NCBI GenBank assembly: GCA_965205925.1
Contig: OZ242183.1
Coordinates: 1,731,227-1,795,226, forward strand
Direction: 5' to 3'
DNA length: 64,000 nucleotides
Origin: CAYRJD01 sp965205925
GTDB lineage: Bacteria; Actinomycetota; Acidimicrobiia; Acidimicrobiales; Poriferisodalaceae
The notes under the pieces were generated by a model, which saw only the letters and a list, made by a program, of their open reading frames with translations, did not search any database and was not told where the DNA came from. Below, one piece after another: positions 16,064-25,627 of this stretch. The first letter of the stretch is position 1. Each line of letters starts with the position of its first letter. Made by a program: the position numbers and the translations under genes.

Positions 16064-18679
16064 CTAGGCAGGGCTGATTGCTAAACCAGCCGCGTTGCGG
16101 GCCTGTTGCAAGGCTTCCGTTATGGCGTCAGAGTTTTTACCGCCAGCCACTATGACATGTGGATTGCCTTTGCGGGCGAAACCGCCTTGCACGCTCTTTG
16201 CTGCATCTGTCAGCAGGTCAGCTGCAGTCAGTTCCCCGGACGGATCTACCGCTGCTACTAGTGCGACACCACCTGTTGAAGGAGCTGACGCCAACACCGC
16301 AGCTTGAATGCCTTCGCTATCGCGCACGCTCACGGCCAGGTCTCGCAGAGCGTCACGTTCAAGATCACCCATGTCGGCCACCACCACACCCTTTTCGGCA
16401 CTTGAAATCAGTTCTGCTACTGCATTGTGTGATGCACCTCGTTGAAGGGAACGAATCTCACGACGTAGCTGTTTGGTTTCATCTAGGCGTTGGCTAAGTG
16501 ATTCGACCACATCGCTGGTGGGACATTTCAGCAGTTCTGCTAGCTGGGCGATAGTGCTCTCAATGGCTTGTAAACGTTGCACCGTCGCTGTGCCGGTGAC
16601 AGCTTCGATACGCCGGAGGTTTGATCCGATGCTTGACTCGGCCACTATTCGCAGATGACCTATGTCGCCCAGCGCGGCTACATGCGTGCCGCCGCACAGC
16701 TCAATCGAATTTGGTCCTGCCTCTAGCACTCGCACTATGTCGCCGTATTTGTCACCGAAAAAGGCAATCGCGCCAAGCTGTTGAGCGTGCGACATCGTTG
16801 TTTCAAAGTGGCGGCAGCTGCCGTTCGCGATGATCTCCGCGTTGGCTAGGTTCTCGATTTCGCGCAGCTGGTCAGCCGTTGTCCCTTCATAGTGGCTGTA
16901 ATCAAAACGCAAACGGTCGGGCGCCACCAATGAGCCGGCTTGTTTGACATGATCACCTAGTACTTCTCGCAGAGCCCAATGCAAAATGTGCGTGCCGGTG
17001 TGGTTGCGGCGAATGGCGTTTCGTCGCTCGGCGTTAATTTCTGCTCGCACAACGGTTCCGACGTTTGGCAGTTGTTCGGGCTTGACGCCTTTTGGCACTC
17101 GACAAACGTGACGGTGCAACCCCGCTAGTGCATAAGTGGTATCGATCACTTCGAGAACTATTGACTGTGCTGTGATGGTGCCGGTGTCACCGATTTGACC
17201 TCCGCTCTCGGCGTAGAACGGAGTCTTGTTAAGAAAAACCTCGACTTGGTCATCGGCTTCCAACGGCATAACGGCAATCACGTGAGCGTCATCAAGCACA
17301 TCGGCGTCACGTACGAAATCAGTCAACCCAAACTGATCTACAAGCTCGCGATAACGCTGGTCGGCAAACATCGGAGCATCGTTACGCACCACTGCGCGCG
17401 CTCGCTCTCTCTGCTGGGTCATGGCTTGCTCGTAACCCTCATCGTCCAGCACTAGCCCTCGCTCGGTTAGCACCTCGCGTGTTAGTTCCACTGGGAAACC
17501 AAATGTGTCGTGCAGTTGAAACGCAACCTCTCCGCTGAGAGGTTCGTCCTCGTCTAAATCATCTATCGCATCGTCCAGGATGGTTGAGCCGGTTGCTAAT
17601 GCCGAGCGGAAGCGCTCTTCTTCTCGGGCAACCACGTCGCTGATGCGCTGCCGGTTTTCGATCAGGTCGGGATAGGCACTGCCCATCACGTCGACTACTG
17701 CGTCCGTTAGGCGGGGCATCATCGTTTCAGAAACGCCCAGCACCCAGGCGTGGCGCACGGCTCGCCGAATGATGCGTCGCAGCACATAGCCACGCTCTTC
17801 GTTGGACGCAAACACACCGTCGTTGATGAGCATGGTTGCTGTACGGGCGTGATCGGCCAGGATTCGCAACGAGACGTCAGTTTCTGGGTCTTGTCCGTAA
17901 GTGGTATCCGTGATGGCTTGAGCTTGCGCTAAGAGCGGTTCAAACAGATCGGTATCCCACACAGTTGACACGCCTTGCTTGATAGCAAGTAGGCGTTCTA
18001 ACCCGGCACCGGTGTCGATACCGGGAGACGGGAGCTCGTTTAGCGTGCCGGTGCCGTCGTTTGCGAACTGGATAAACACGAGATTCCAGACCTCTACGTA
18101 ACGGTCTTGCGCACCGCCCGCTGGCCCGCCCTGCGGTCCGTACTCGGGGCCTAGGTCGTAATAGATCTCACTGCACGGGCCGCAGGGGCCTTTGTCGCCT
18201 GCAGCCCACCAGTTGTCTTCGCCCATGCGTTGGATGCGTTCGGGAGGTATGCCTATCTCAGTACGCCAGATTTCGGCTGCGTCATCATCATCAAGATGAA
18301 CAGTTGCCCAAAGCGACTCGGCTGGCAGTTCTAGTACTTCGGTTACAAACTCCCAGGCGAATGCAATCGCTTGAGATTTGAAATAGTCACCGAAACTAAA
18401 GTTGCCCATCATTTCAAAAAAGGTGAAATGCCGGTTGGTGCGACCGATGTCGTCGAGATCGTTGTGTTTACCGCCCGCGCGGACGCATTTTTGAATGGTG
18501 GTTAGTCGTTTGTGTGGCGGGGTTTCTTCGCCCAGGAAATAGGGCATGAACGGCACCATGCCAGCGACGGTGAATAGCAGGGAAGGTTCGTGTGGGATCA
18601 GACTGGCCGAGGGGCGCACCTGATGATCACGTTCGGCAAAAAACGTTGAAAACGCCTTGCGCAAGTCTTCTGCCTGCAT
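16064..18679 (-). CDS. alaS: Alanyl-tRNA synthetase
   Basis: The 871-residue class II synthetase has the N-terminal aminoacylation core (FLGEETPPHKRLTTIQKCVR, FEMMGNFSFGDYFK), an editing domain with the zinc ligands RNHTGTHILHWALR and LCGGTHVAALG, and the C-terminal oligomerisation domain. I used the ATG at 18679. A GTG directly before it at 18682 is also possible. The next gene upstream is the small membrane protein, 34 nt away. Confidence 0.97.
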   Translation of the reverse strand: MQAEDLRKAFSTFFAERDHQVRPSASLIPHEPSLLFTVAGMVPFMPYFLGEETPPHKRLTTIQKCVRAGGKHNDLDDIGRTNRHFTFFEMMGNFSFGDYFKSQAIAFAWEFVTEVLELPAESLWATVHLDDDDAAEIWRTEIGIPPERIQRMGEDNWWAAGDKGPCGPCSEIYYDLGPEYGPQGGPAGGAQDRYVEVWNLVFIQFANDGTGTLNELPSPGIDTGAGLERLLAIKQGVSTVWDTDLFEPLLAQAQAITDTTYGQDPETDVSLRILADHARTATMLINDGVFASNEERGYVLRRIIRRAVRHAWVLGVSETMMPRLTDAVVDVMGSAYPDLIENRQRISDVVAREEERFRSALATGSTILDDAIDDLDEDEPLSGEVAFQLHDTFGFPVELTREVLTERGLVLDDEGYEQAMTQQRERARAVVRNDAPMFADQRYRELVDQFGLTDFVRDADVLDDAHVIAVMPLEADDQVEVFLNKTPFYAESGGQIGDTGTITAQSIVLEVIDTTYALAGLHRHVCRVPKGVKPEQLPNVGTVVRAEINAERRNAIRRNHTGTHILHWALREVLGDHVKQAGSLVAPDRLRFDYSHYEGTTADQLREIENLANAEIIANGSCRHFETTMSHAQQLGAIAFFGDKYGDIVRVLEAGPNSIELCGGTHVAALGDIGHLRIVAESSIGSNLRRIEAVTGTATVQRLQAIESTIAQLAELLKCPTSDVVESLSQRLDETKQLRREIRSLQRGASHNAVAELISSAEKGVVVADMGDLERDALRDLAVSVRDSEGIQAAVLASAPSTGGVALVAAVDPSGELTAADLLTDAAKSVQGGFARKGNPHVIVAGGKNSDAITEALQQARNAAGLAISPA

Positions 18680-18713
18680 CACCGCGAGGGTAGCGGTGTG
18701 CCTGCTTGGCTGT

Positions 18714-18947
18714 TTAGGCCGCTCTGTTTACCCGGAGGCGTTGTTCTGCGTCTCGTATTTTGTTGCGTCCGCCAGTCCAAGCGTCTTGCAGGTCTCGTCG
18801 AATGTCACGAATCGTTCTAACCACCGTGGTGGTGCCGCGCACCGCGGCGTATTGGTTTTGGAGGGAGTGAATCTTGTCGCGCAGGTACACGAACGCGACA
18901 AAACCCGCAATGAACCCCAACAAGAACCAACGCAGTCTTTTGAGCAT
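18714..18947 (-). CDS. Small single-TM protein between aspS and alaS, function unknown
   Basis: This 77-residue protein has one N-terminal membrane helix (FLLGFIAGFVAFVYLRD) and a basic, probably helical cytoplasmic tail (RTIRDIRRDLQDAWTGG). Many actinobacteria carry a small membrane protein of YtxH or DUF948 type at this spot, and this looks like the local equivalent. The gap of 16 nt to aspS suggests cotranscription. No function can be read from it. Confidence 0.75.
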   Translation of the reverse strand: MLKRLRWFLLGFIAGFVAFVYLRDKIHSLQNQYAAVRGTTTVVRTIRDIRRDLQDAWTGGRNKIRDAEQRLRVNRAA

Positions 18948-18963
18948 TTGTTATTACCTCTTC

Positions 18964-20799
18964 TTACTTGTTTTCAGAGTTTGCTTTGACTTGTGGCGCC
19001 AGGCGCAGGCCAAGCTCATCCAAATGTCTTTCACTTAAAGCACTTGGTGCTCCCGTCAGCGGATCCGCACCTGATTGAGTTTTTGGAAATGCGATAACCT
19101 CGCGAATGCTTTCTTGTTCACAAAGCAACGCCGCCAATCGGTCAATGCCCACTGCAAAACCTGCATGTGGTGGAGCGCCATATTCGAAAGCGGTCAACAA
19201 AAATCCGAATCTCTCTTGCGCAACAGCTGGCTCGATGCCGAGCAGACCGAAGATCTGCTGTTGTATCTCACTATTTGAGATTCTCACGCTGCCTGATCCC
19301 AGCTCCCAGCCATTCAGCACGAGGTCGTAGGCCTGCGATCGAACCTCTATGAGATCTTCTGGCAAGGCCTTACCAGCTCTGCGCAGCTCGCTTGCTTGTG
19401 CCACCTTGCTCAGGTCTTCTTTGATTGGCATCGTGAACGGATGATGCGCTGGCATGGGAGTGCCTTGCGGAGTTATTTCTTCAAACAAAGGAAAGTCCAA
19501 CACCCATACAAACTTGAACTCATTTGGTAGTTGACCAGCGGTGGCAAGTTGTTGACCGAAGTGTTGGCGTAGCAACCCCAGCACATGGCAACACTGTCGC
19601 CAATCGTCTGCTACTAGATAACACATGTCACCCTCAACGGCGTCAAGTTGTGTAATCACATCGTTGATTTCGGTTTCGCTCATGAACTTGGCTACCGGTG
19701 AGCTAACCGTGAGCTGGGCGTTTTCTGGGCTATCTCCAGCGGCCTGCTCTACTCGCATCCAGACCAGACCTTTGGCGCCCCACGACTTAGCCGTTTCGGT
19801 TAACTGGTCAACCGCATTACGACTGATGTCCGCTCCACCTGGCACCTTTATTGCCTTTATGCACGGTGCCTTGAAGGCGTTGAACTCGGTCTGGGAGAAG
19901 ACTTCACTGAGATCGGTTAGCTCGATGCCGTAACGCATGTCAGGCTTGTCTGAACCGAACCGGTTCATTGACTCATGCCAGGTGATTGAGGTGATATCGA
20001 CTGGGTCTGGTATTTCGGCTGATTCTGGGGTTTGTGATACTTCACGAGTGGCTGCAATGACAGCGTTTGCTACCACCGCTCTTACCGCTGCTCCGTCGGC
20101 GAAGCTCATCTCCAGGTCTAGTTGGGAGAACTCAAACTGACGATCGGCTCGCAGATCTTCGTCACGCAAGCAACGCGCTATTTGGTAGTAGCGATCTAGT
20201 CCACCCACCATGCAGAGCTGTTTAAAAAGCTGAGGGCTTTGCGGCAGTGCATAAAAATCGCCTTGATGCAGTCGGCTAGGTACCACGAAATCTCGTGCCC
20301 CTTCCGGCGTCGATGCCACCAATATGGGTGTTTCGATTTCGGTGAAGCCTTGGTCGTTCATGGCTTGGCGAATGGTCGCATTGATGCGGGCTCGTCGGCG
20401 TAGGTTCGATTGCATTCGATCGCTTCGCAAATCGAGGTAGCGGTGTCGAATGCGTAGTGTTTCGTCAATTTCGGTACCAGCTTCGGCCATGAATGGTGGC
20501 GGTTTGGCCGTCGCCAACACTTCGACTTCAACGTCGCCGATCTCTATTTCTCCTGTAGCAAGCTCTGGATTTACGGTGCCCTCGGGACGCTCTCTCGCTA
20601 CGCCAGTTACTGCTAGCACGAACTCTGACCGTAGGTCGTGAGCGTTATCGATCACCACTTGCACCACGCCGGTGTGATCTCTCAGATCTATAAAAGCTAA
20701 GTGCTCGCCATGCTCGCGTCGTCGTGCAACCCAGCCGCATACTGTGACGGTGCGACCGATGTCGCTGGCTCGCAGCGAACCGCAGTAGTCGGTGCGCAT
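18964..20799 (-). CDS. aspS: Aspartyl-tRNA synthetase (bacterial type)
   Basis: About 611 residues, with the OB-fold anticodon domain (VTVCGWVARRREHGEHLAFI), class II motif 2 (RCLRDEDLRADRQFEFSQLD), a bacterial GAD insertion and motif 3 (GFAVGIDRLAALL). I chose the ATG at 20799 because the family N-terminus starts near MRTDYCGSLR. A GTG at 20835 would add 12 residues and overlap hisS by 8 nt. Whether it also charges tRNA-Asn cannot be decided here. Confidence 0.96.
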   Translation of the reverse strand: MRTDYCGSLRASDIGRTVTVCGWVARRREHGEHLAFIDLRDHTGVVQVVIDNAHDLRSEFVLAVTGVARERPEGTVNPELATGEIEIGDVEVEVLATAKPPPFMAEAGTEIDETLRIRHRYLDLRSDRMQSNLRRRARINATIRQAMNDQGFTEIETPILVASTPEGARDFVVPSRLHQGDFYALPQSPQLFKQLCMVGGLDRYYQIARCLRDEDLRADRQFEFSQLDLEMSFADGAAVRAVVANAVIAATREVSQTPESAEIPDPVDITSITWHESMNRFGSDKPDMRYGIELTDLSEVFSQTEFNAFKAPCIKAIKVPGGADISRNAVDQLTETAKSWGAKGLVWMRVEQAAGDSPENAQLTVSSPVAKFMSETEINDVITQLDAVEGDMCYLVADDWRQCCHVLGLLRQHFGQQLATAGQLPNEFKFVWVLDFPLFEEITPQGTPMPAHHPFTMPIKEDLSKVAQASELRRAGKALPEDLIEVRSQAYDLVLNGWELGSGSVRISNSEIQQQIFGLLGIEPAVAQERFGFLLTAFEYGAPPHAGFAVGIDRLAALLCEQESIREVIAFPKTQSGADPLTGAPSALSERHLDELGLRLAPQVKANSENK

Positions 20800-20827
20800 G
20801 GTGAGCTTGGTGATCTCCGCAGCGCTA

Positions 20828-22201
20828 CTAACCACGGCTTTGCCTGTTCTGTGTTGCCTGTGCTTGTGCTAGGTCGGCTTTCGTAAACATTTCACGCAGT
20901 GTCGCAACTAGCACGTCTGCTTGCACCGGCACCTCGCGCTGCTCGTCGCTTAACGGGGCTGGAAAAGGCGCTCGCAACCACCGCAAGGTGTAAGAACCGC
21001 TGGCCAGTTCGTCTTCCCCAACAATGATCGCAACCACCGCGCCCGCACGATCGGCTGAACGCATCTGTGCTCGCATTGAGCGCCTATCAAACGAGCGGTC
21101 GCTGGAAATTTCGGCTGAGCGCAACTGTTGAGTTAGATCACGCGCTACCGAACCATCAATGACGTCTATTACCCAGACCTTTGGTTTGGTTGCCTGTGTC
21201 TGGAATACACCCTCAGAATCGCAGGTCAGCAGCAGTCTTTCAATGCCGAGACCGAAGCCGACACCTGGGGTTGGTGGGCCACCCAGCGCTTCAACCAAAC
21301 CGTTGTAGCCGCCGCCACCACAAATTGTGTCTTGTGCTGATTCCAATGACTGAGACCGAAACTCAAAGGTTGTGTTGGTGTAGTAATCCAAGCCGCGCAC
21401 AAGTCGGTGATCAGTTTGATACGCGATGGTGTTTGCATCCAAGCCCGCTCGCACTCGGTCAAAATGCTCGGCTGCAACGGGTGACAAGAACTGTTCAATT
21501 TTCGGTGCGTTTTCGGTGGCTTCTATTGATTCTGGATGCTTGGAATCAAGCACTCGAAGCGGGTGAGACGCAGCTTTTTCATGGTCGGCTTCGTTGAGTT
21601 TTTTGAGGTTCGCCTGTAAGTAATCCCCTAGTGCCGCTGTGTAGGCGGTGCGCGTGTCCTTGTCTCCGAGTGAGTTAACTACGAGACTCACCTGACGCAA
21701 ACCGACCTTGGCTAAGAACTCGGCTGCAAGTGCGATGATTTCTACGTCGGCGTCTGGGTCATGTGTGCCAAGCGTCTCTGCGCCGAATTGGTGAAACTGC
21801 CTGAAGCGTCCCGCTTGGGGAGCTTCATAACGAAAGAACGGTCCCTGATACCAAACCTTCCATGGAGTAGTTGGTCGATGCTGTGAGAAAGCGCGACAAA
21901 CTGCTGCGGTGCCTTCTGGCCGCAACGCCATTTCACGGTCACTGCGGTCGGCGAAGCGATACATCTCTTTACCAACCACATCTGTGCCGCCTCCAACCTG
22001 ATCAAACACGACCGCGTTTTCAAATATTGGCGTGTTCAACAAGCTGAAGCCATAGCAGCTAGCTATACGCGAGAACAAGCTTGTCAAAACAATCCAGCGA
22101 TCCGAATCTGGTGGCAGCAGATCATGGGTGCCGATGGGTGTTTTGATGGGGTACTGAGTAGTGGTAGTTGCCTGCGAAGGCTGGTCTGATGAAGCAGGCA
22201 T
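20828..22201 (-). CDS. hisS: Histidyl-tRNA synthetase
   Basis: The 457-residue class II enzyme shows the N-terminal TPIGTHDLLPPDSDRW, motif 2 (YEAPQAGRFRQFHQFGAE), the His-binding LVRGLDYYTNTTFEF and motif 3 (GVGFGLGIERLLL), followed by the anticodon-binding domain. The ATG start follows an 80-bp gap after relA that contains a short tandem repeat. Confidence 0.97.
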   Translation of the reverse strand: MPASSDQPSQATTTTQYPIKTPIGTHDLLPPDSDRWIVLTSLFSRIASCYGFSLLNTPIFENAVVFDQVGGGTDVVGKEMYRFADRSDREMALRPEGTAAVCRAFSQHRPTTPWKVWYQGPFFRYEAPQAGRFRQFHQFGAETLGTHDPDADVEIIALAAEFLAKVGLRQVSLVVNSLGDKDTRTAYTAALGDYLQANLKKLNEADHEKAASHPLRVLDSKHPESIEATENAPKIEQFLSPVAAEHFDRVRAGLDANTIAYQTDHRLVRGLDYYTNTTFEFRSQSLESAQDTICGGGGYNGLVEALGGPPTPGVGFGLGIERLLLTCDSEGVFQTQATKPKVWVIDVIDGSVARDLTQQLRSAEISSDRSFDRRSMRAQMRSADRAGAVVAIIVGEDELASGSYTLRWLRAPFPAPLSDEQREVPVQADVLVATLREMFTKADLAQAQATQNRQSRG

Positions 22202-22250
22202 TGGGCAGACATTCTACGAACGCAGCACGGCGAGTGGCTGTAACCCTGAC

Positions 22251-22293
22251 GTGTTAGTGCCGTCGTGCTAGCGCCGTTGTGTTAGTGCACGTC
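22251..22293. repeat. 14-bp tandem repeat spanning the relA stop / hisS leader
   Basis: Three imperfect units are visible: gtgttagtgccgtc, gtgctagcgccgtt and gtgttagtgcacgtc. Each carries tta or cta, so on the minus strand the relA stop codon is repeated in every unit. The array ends about 50 bp upstream of the hisS start. Confidence 0.75.
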
Positions 22294-24528
22294 GTGCTCG
22301 GTGTGGCTTAAGCCTTCCACTATCCGATAGGCATCAAACACACCTGGTACTGCGCGCACGGCAGCTAACAACTGTTCCAGCAATGCGGGCTCACCCATTT
22401 CCACGTCAAAGCGCATTACCGCTACTTGATCATCACCGGTGAAAGATTCGCTGCTCGCGATACTGAAATAGTGATCGGCAACTGTTGCAACCACATCTAA
22501 CAGCAGCTTGTTGCGATTTAGGCCGCGCACCTCTACCTGCGCCACAAATCCAGTGGCAGCTAACTCCCAATCCACTTCTACCTGGCGCGCAGTCGAATCG
22601 GCCGCTAACTCCACGGCAGTAGCACAGTCGTCGCGATGCACCGAAACTTCGTGTCCGCGCGTGGCAAACCCAAGAATTTCATCTCCGGGTGTTGGCTGAC
22701 AACATTGTGCCAACTGAACGAGTGTTTCTTCATAGCCATCGGCTTGGACGGCTGCAACACTCTGGCGGCTGGAACCTCGGTGTCCGGCTGAACGTGCCGA
22801 TAGCTGACGTCTAGTGGTGCCATCGCTTAGATGGCTGCGCATGCGCTGCGCCACAGCCTCGGCACTGACATCGTCTTTACCGACCGCCTCGAACAGCAGG
22901 ATCTTGTCGGAACGACCGAACTGGCTCGCAACATCGTCCATGTCGTTCGTGTCAAGCAACTGTGAAGGCAACAGTCCTACGTCTTGCATTGCTTCTATGA
23001 CGGCATCACGCCCATTTTCGACTAGCTCCTCGCGGTCGGAGCGAGCAAACACCTTGCGAATACTGCTGCGAGCACGCGGTGTAACAACAAAGTCCAACCA
23101 TTCACGCACTGGTTGAGCGTTTTCGACCGTGGAGGTAAGCACTTCAACGGTGTCGCCCGACGCCAGTTGCTTATCCAAAGGTGCAAGTCGCCCGTTGAGC
23201 TTGGCGCCAATTAGTGAGTTACCGACGTCGGTGTGAATCAGATAAGCAAAATCAACAAGGGTTGACCCGCTGGGTAGCGACAGCACGTCGCCACGCGGTG
23301 TAAACACAAAGACCTCATCTAGACCCAGGTCTATGGCAAGGCTTGCCATGAACTCGGCCGGGTCGTCGGTTTCTGTGTGAGCGTCAACTATTTGGTTGAG
23401 CCAAGGCATAGGCAGGTCTTTGCCAAATGTGTCTTGATTGTCAGACCTGGCTTTGTAGCGCCAGTGTGAGGCAAGCCCGTACTCGGCGCGCTGATTCATT
23501 TTTTCTGTACGAATTTGCACCTCCACTACTATCCCCTCCGGTCCCACAACAGTGGTGTGCAACGATTGGTAGTGATTGAACTTTGGCATTGCTATGTAGT
23601 CCTTGAAGCGGCCTGACACCGGCTTCCAGGTGGAATGAATCGAACCCAAAGTCGCATAACAATCACGAATAGATGGAACCACTATCCGGATGCCGACCAG
23701 GTCAAAAATCTCGTCGAATGAACGACCTTTCAAGATCATCTTTTCGTAGACACTCCAATGGTGCTTGCGTCGGCCGGTAACAGAGCTGTCAATCTTCATG
23801 GCGGTCAAACGATTGCGAACCTCAGCTAAGACCAAATCCACAAAGGCTTCTTGCTGCGGTGTTCGTTCGGCTATGAGGCGATCTATCTCGGCATAACGCT
23901 TCGGATACAGAGCAGCAAAAGACAGGTCCTCTAGCTCGTTACGCAGTTCTTGCATACCCAAACGGTTGGCTAGCGGAACATAAATGTCCAATGTTTCGCG
24001 GGCAATCGCTACCTGTTTGTCAGTATCAAAGACGCCGATCGATCGCATGTTGTGCAGCCGGTCGGCCAGTTTGATCGCCAATACTCGTGGATCACGGGCG
24101 ACTGCTACCAGCATCTTGCGCAAAGTGGCCGCCTGTTGAGCTTGCTTGCTGTCGAACCTGACGCGAGCCAGCTTGGTAACACCGTCAACTATTACGGCCA
24201 TGTCTTCACCGAATTGTTGACGCAGATCCACAAGCCCTAACTCTGTGTCCTCCACCGCATCGTGTAGTAACGCCGCTCCGATAGAGATGTCGTCTAGTCC
24301 CAGTTCGGCCACGATCGAGGCCACCTCTACAGGATGATGGATGTATTCCTCTCCGGTTAGGCGACGGCCGCCGTCATGCGCTGCGCGAGCCGTTTCATAC
24401 GCGCTCACGATGAGTTTGGAACTGGCTTTTGGCCAACTTTTGCGATAACTAGCCAGAACGCCAGCTATGTGCGATCTGTGCGACGCGGCTGCACGTCGCC
24501 AAGGCAGCACACGCGATACCGCTGCCAT
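22282..24528 (-). CDS. relA: Bifunctional (p)ppGpp synthetase/hydrolase (RelA/SpoT family)
   Basis: The 748-residue protein has an HD hydrolase domain with intact HHP and HDAVEDT motifs, a synthetase domain (TGRRKHHWSVYEKM; FDLVGIRIVV), a TGS domain (VFVFTPRGDVLSLPSGST), and a C-terminal ACT domain. It should both make and degrade (p)ppGpp in the stringent response. It is the long actinobacterial Rel type and lies 10 nt after secF. Confidence 0.96.
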   Translation of the reverse strand: MAAVSRVLPWRRAAASHRSHIAGVLASYRKSWPKASSKLIVSAYETARAAHDGGRRLTGEEYIHHPVEVASIVAELGLDDISIGAALLHDAVEDTELGLVDLRQQFGEDMAVIVDGVTKLARVRFDSKQAQQAATLRKMLVAVARDPRVLAIKLADRLHNMRSIGVFDTDKQVAIARETLDIYVPLANRLGMQELRNELEDLSFAALYPKRYAEIDRLIAERTPQQEAFVDLVLAEVRNRLTAMKIDSSVTGRRKHHWSVYEKMILKGRSFDEIFDLVGIRIVVPSIRDCYATLGSIHSTWKPVSGRFKDYIAMPKFNHYQSLHTTVVGPEGIVVEVQIRTEKMNQRAEYGLASHWRYKARSDNQDTFGKDLPMPWLNQIVDAHTETDDPAEFMASLAIDLGLDEVFVFTPRGDVLSLPSGSTLVDFAYLIHTDVGNSLIGAKLNGRLAPLDKQLASGDTVEVLTSTVENAQPVREWLDFVVTPRARSSIRKVFARSDREELVENGRDAVIEAMQDVGLLPSQLLDTNDMDDVASQFGRSDKILLFEAVGKDDVSAEAVAQRMRSHLSDGTTRRQLSARSAGHRGSSRQSVAAVQADGYEETLVQLAQCCQPTPGDEILGFATRGHEVSVHRDDCATAVELAADSTARQVEVDWELAATGFVAQVEVRGLNRNKLLLDVVATVADHYFSIASSESFTGDDQVAVMRFDVEMGEPALLEQLLAAVRAVPGVFDAYRIVEGLSHTEHDVH

Positions 24529-24538
24529 TAGGTCTTAC

Positions 24539-25627
24539 TCAGCGTCGCTTTGTGCGTTTACGTGGTCGCGGTGCGGCGGTGCGCGTGTAACGCTGCGCCG
24601 CTAAAGCGGAGTGCGCAGCATCCATTGATTCGTGGCTGCTCATCGCTTCGGTGGCTCGCTGAGCGTTTGCCCAAACGGCTTCACGAGTTTTTAGGAAAGT
24701 GACAATTGGCATAGCTACAAACAACGAACTGTAGGAGCCAACGATAATGCCGATAAGTAGCGCGATAGCGAACTCTTGCAGCGCACCTGCGCCCAAGAAG
24801 CCTGATCCCACAACCAGTAGCGCTACAACCGGCAGCACCGAGGTGATACTGGTATTTATCGAGCGCATTAGCACCTGGTTTAGCGACACATCCACTAGTG
24901 AGGTGTAGGTAACGCTGCTACGTTCGGGCAGCAGGCGTTCGTTGGTTTTGACGCGGTCAAACACCACGATTGTGTCGTAAAGCGAATATCCCATAATCGT
25001 TAAGAACGCCACGACCGTCGCTGGCGTCACCTCAAATCCAAAAATGGCGTATGCGCCGACCGTTAGAACCACGTCGTGTGCGACAGCCAGTAGGGCTCCT
25101 AGAGACATCTTCCATTCAAAACGAACCCATAGGTAGATAGCAATCAACACTGCGAACACCACAAGTGCGCGGCGAGCTTTGCCTGCTACCTCATCGCCAA
25201 ACGAAGGGCTGACTTGACGAGTACTGAGCTGCTCTGAGTCGATGCCGGCTGCGGCTGCTAGTTCGATTGTGACGCTTTCGGCGGTGGCACCCTCGTCGAG
25301 CGAGCCGCGCACGCGATAGATGTCGTCGTCGCCGGTGACCGTTATTCGTTGAACTCGCGCGTCGGACACGCCAGCTTGTTGGGCAACGCCAGCCAGAGTG
25401 TCTAGTGAAAGTTCACCCGTAGTAGCGGTGGTAGCAGTTTCGTTGAGCGCGGGTAGCTCCCAGACCGAGCCGCCAGTGAACTCAACGCCCAGATTGAGGC
25501 CGCGGATAAATAGGGTCGCAATGCACACGGTCACAACCGTCAGCGAGACCAGTAACACCTTGCGAGATACCGCCAGAAACCCCCAGGTGTTTTCACCGCG
25601 GTAAAGCTTGCGTAGGGCGACGATCAT
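24539..25627 (-). CDS. secF: Protein translocase subunit SecF
   Basis: SecF works with SecD to use proton flow for late steps of protein export. The 362-residue protein starts MIVALRKLYRGENTWGF at an ATG that overlaps the secD stop (ATGA). The open frame extends 83 codons further upstream inside secD, but that part is shadow. Motifs include GVEFTGGSVWELP, the TM4 block YSLYDTIVVFDRVKTNERL, and LNQVLMRSINTSITSVLPV. A basic C-terminal tail (RPRKRTKRR) follows the last helix. Confidence 0.96.
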   Translation of the reverse strand: MIVALRKLYRGENTWGFLAVSRKVLLVSLTVVTVCIATLFIRGLNLGVEFTGGSVWELPALNETATTATTGELSLDTLAGVAQQAGVSDARVQRITVTGDDDIYRVRGSLDEGATAESVTIELAAAAGIDSEQLSTRQVSPSFGDEVAGKARRALVVFAVLIAIYLWVRFEWKMSLGALLAVAHDVVLTVGAYAIFGFEVTPATVVAFLTIMGYSLYDTIVVFDRVKTNERLLPERSSVTYTSLVDVSLNQVLMRSINTSITSVLPVVALLVVGSGFLGAGALQEFAIALLIGIIVGSYSSLFVAMPIVTFLKTREAVWANAQRATEAMSSHESMDAAHSALAAQRYTRTAAPRPRKRTKRR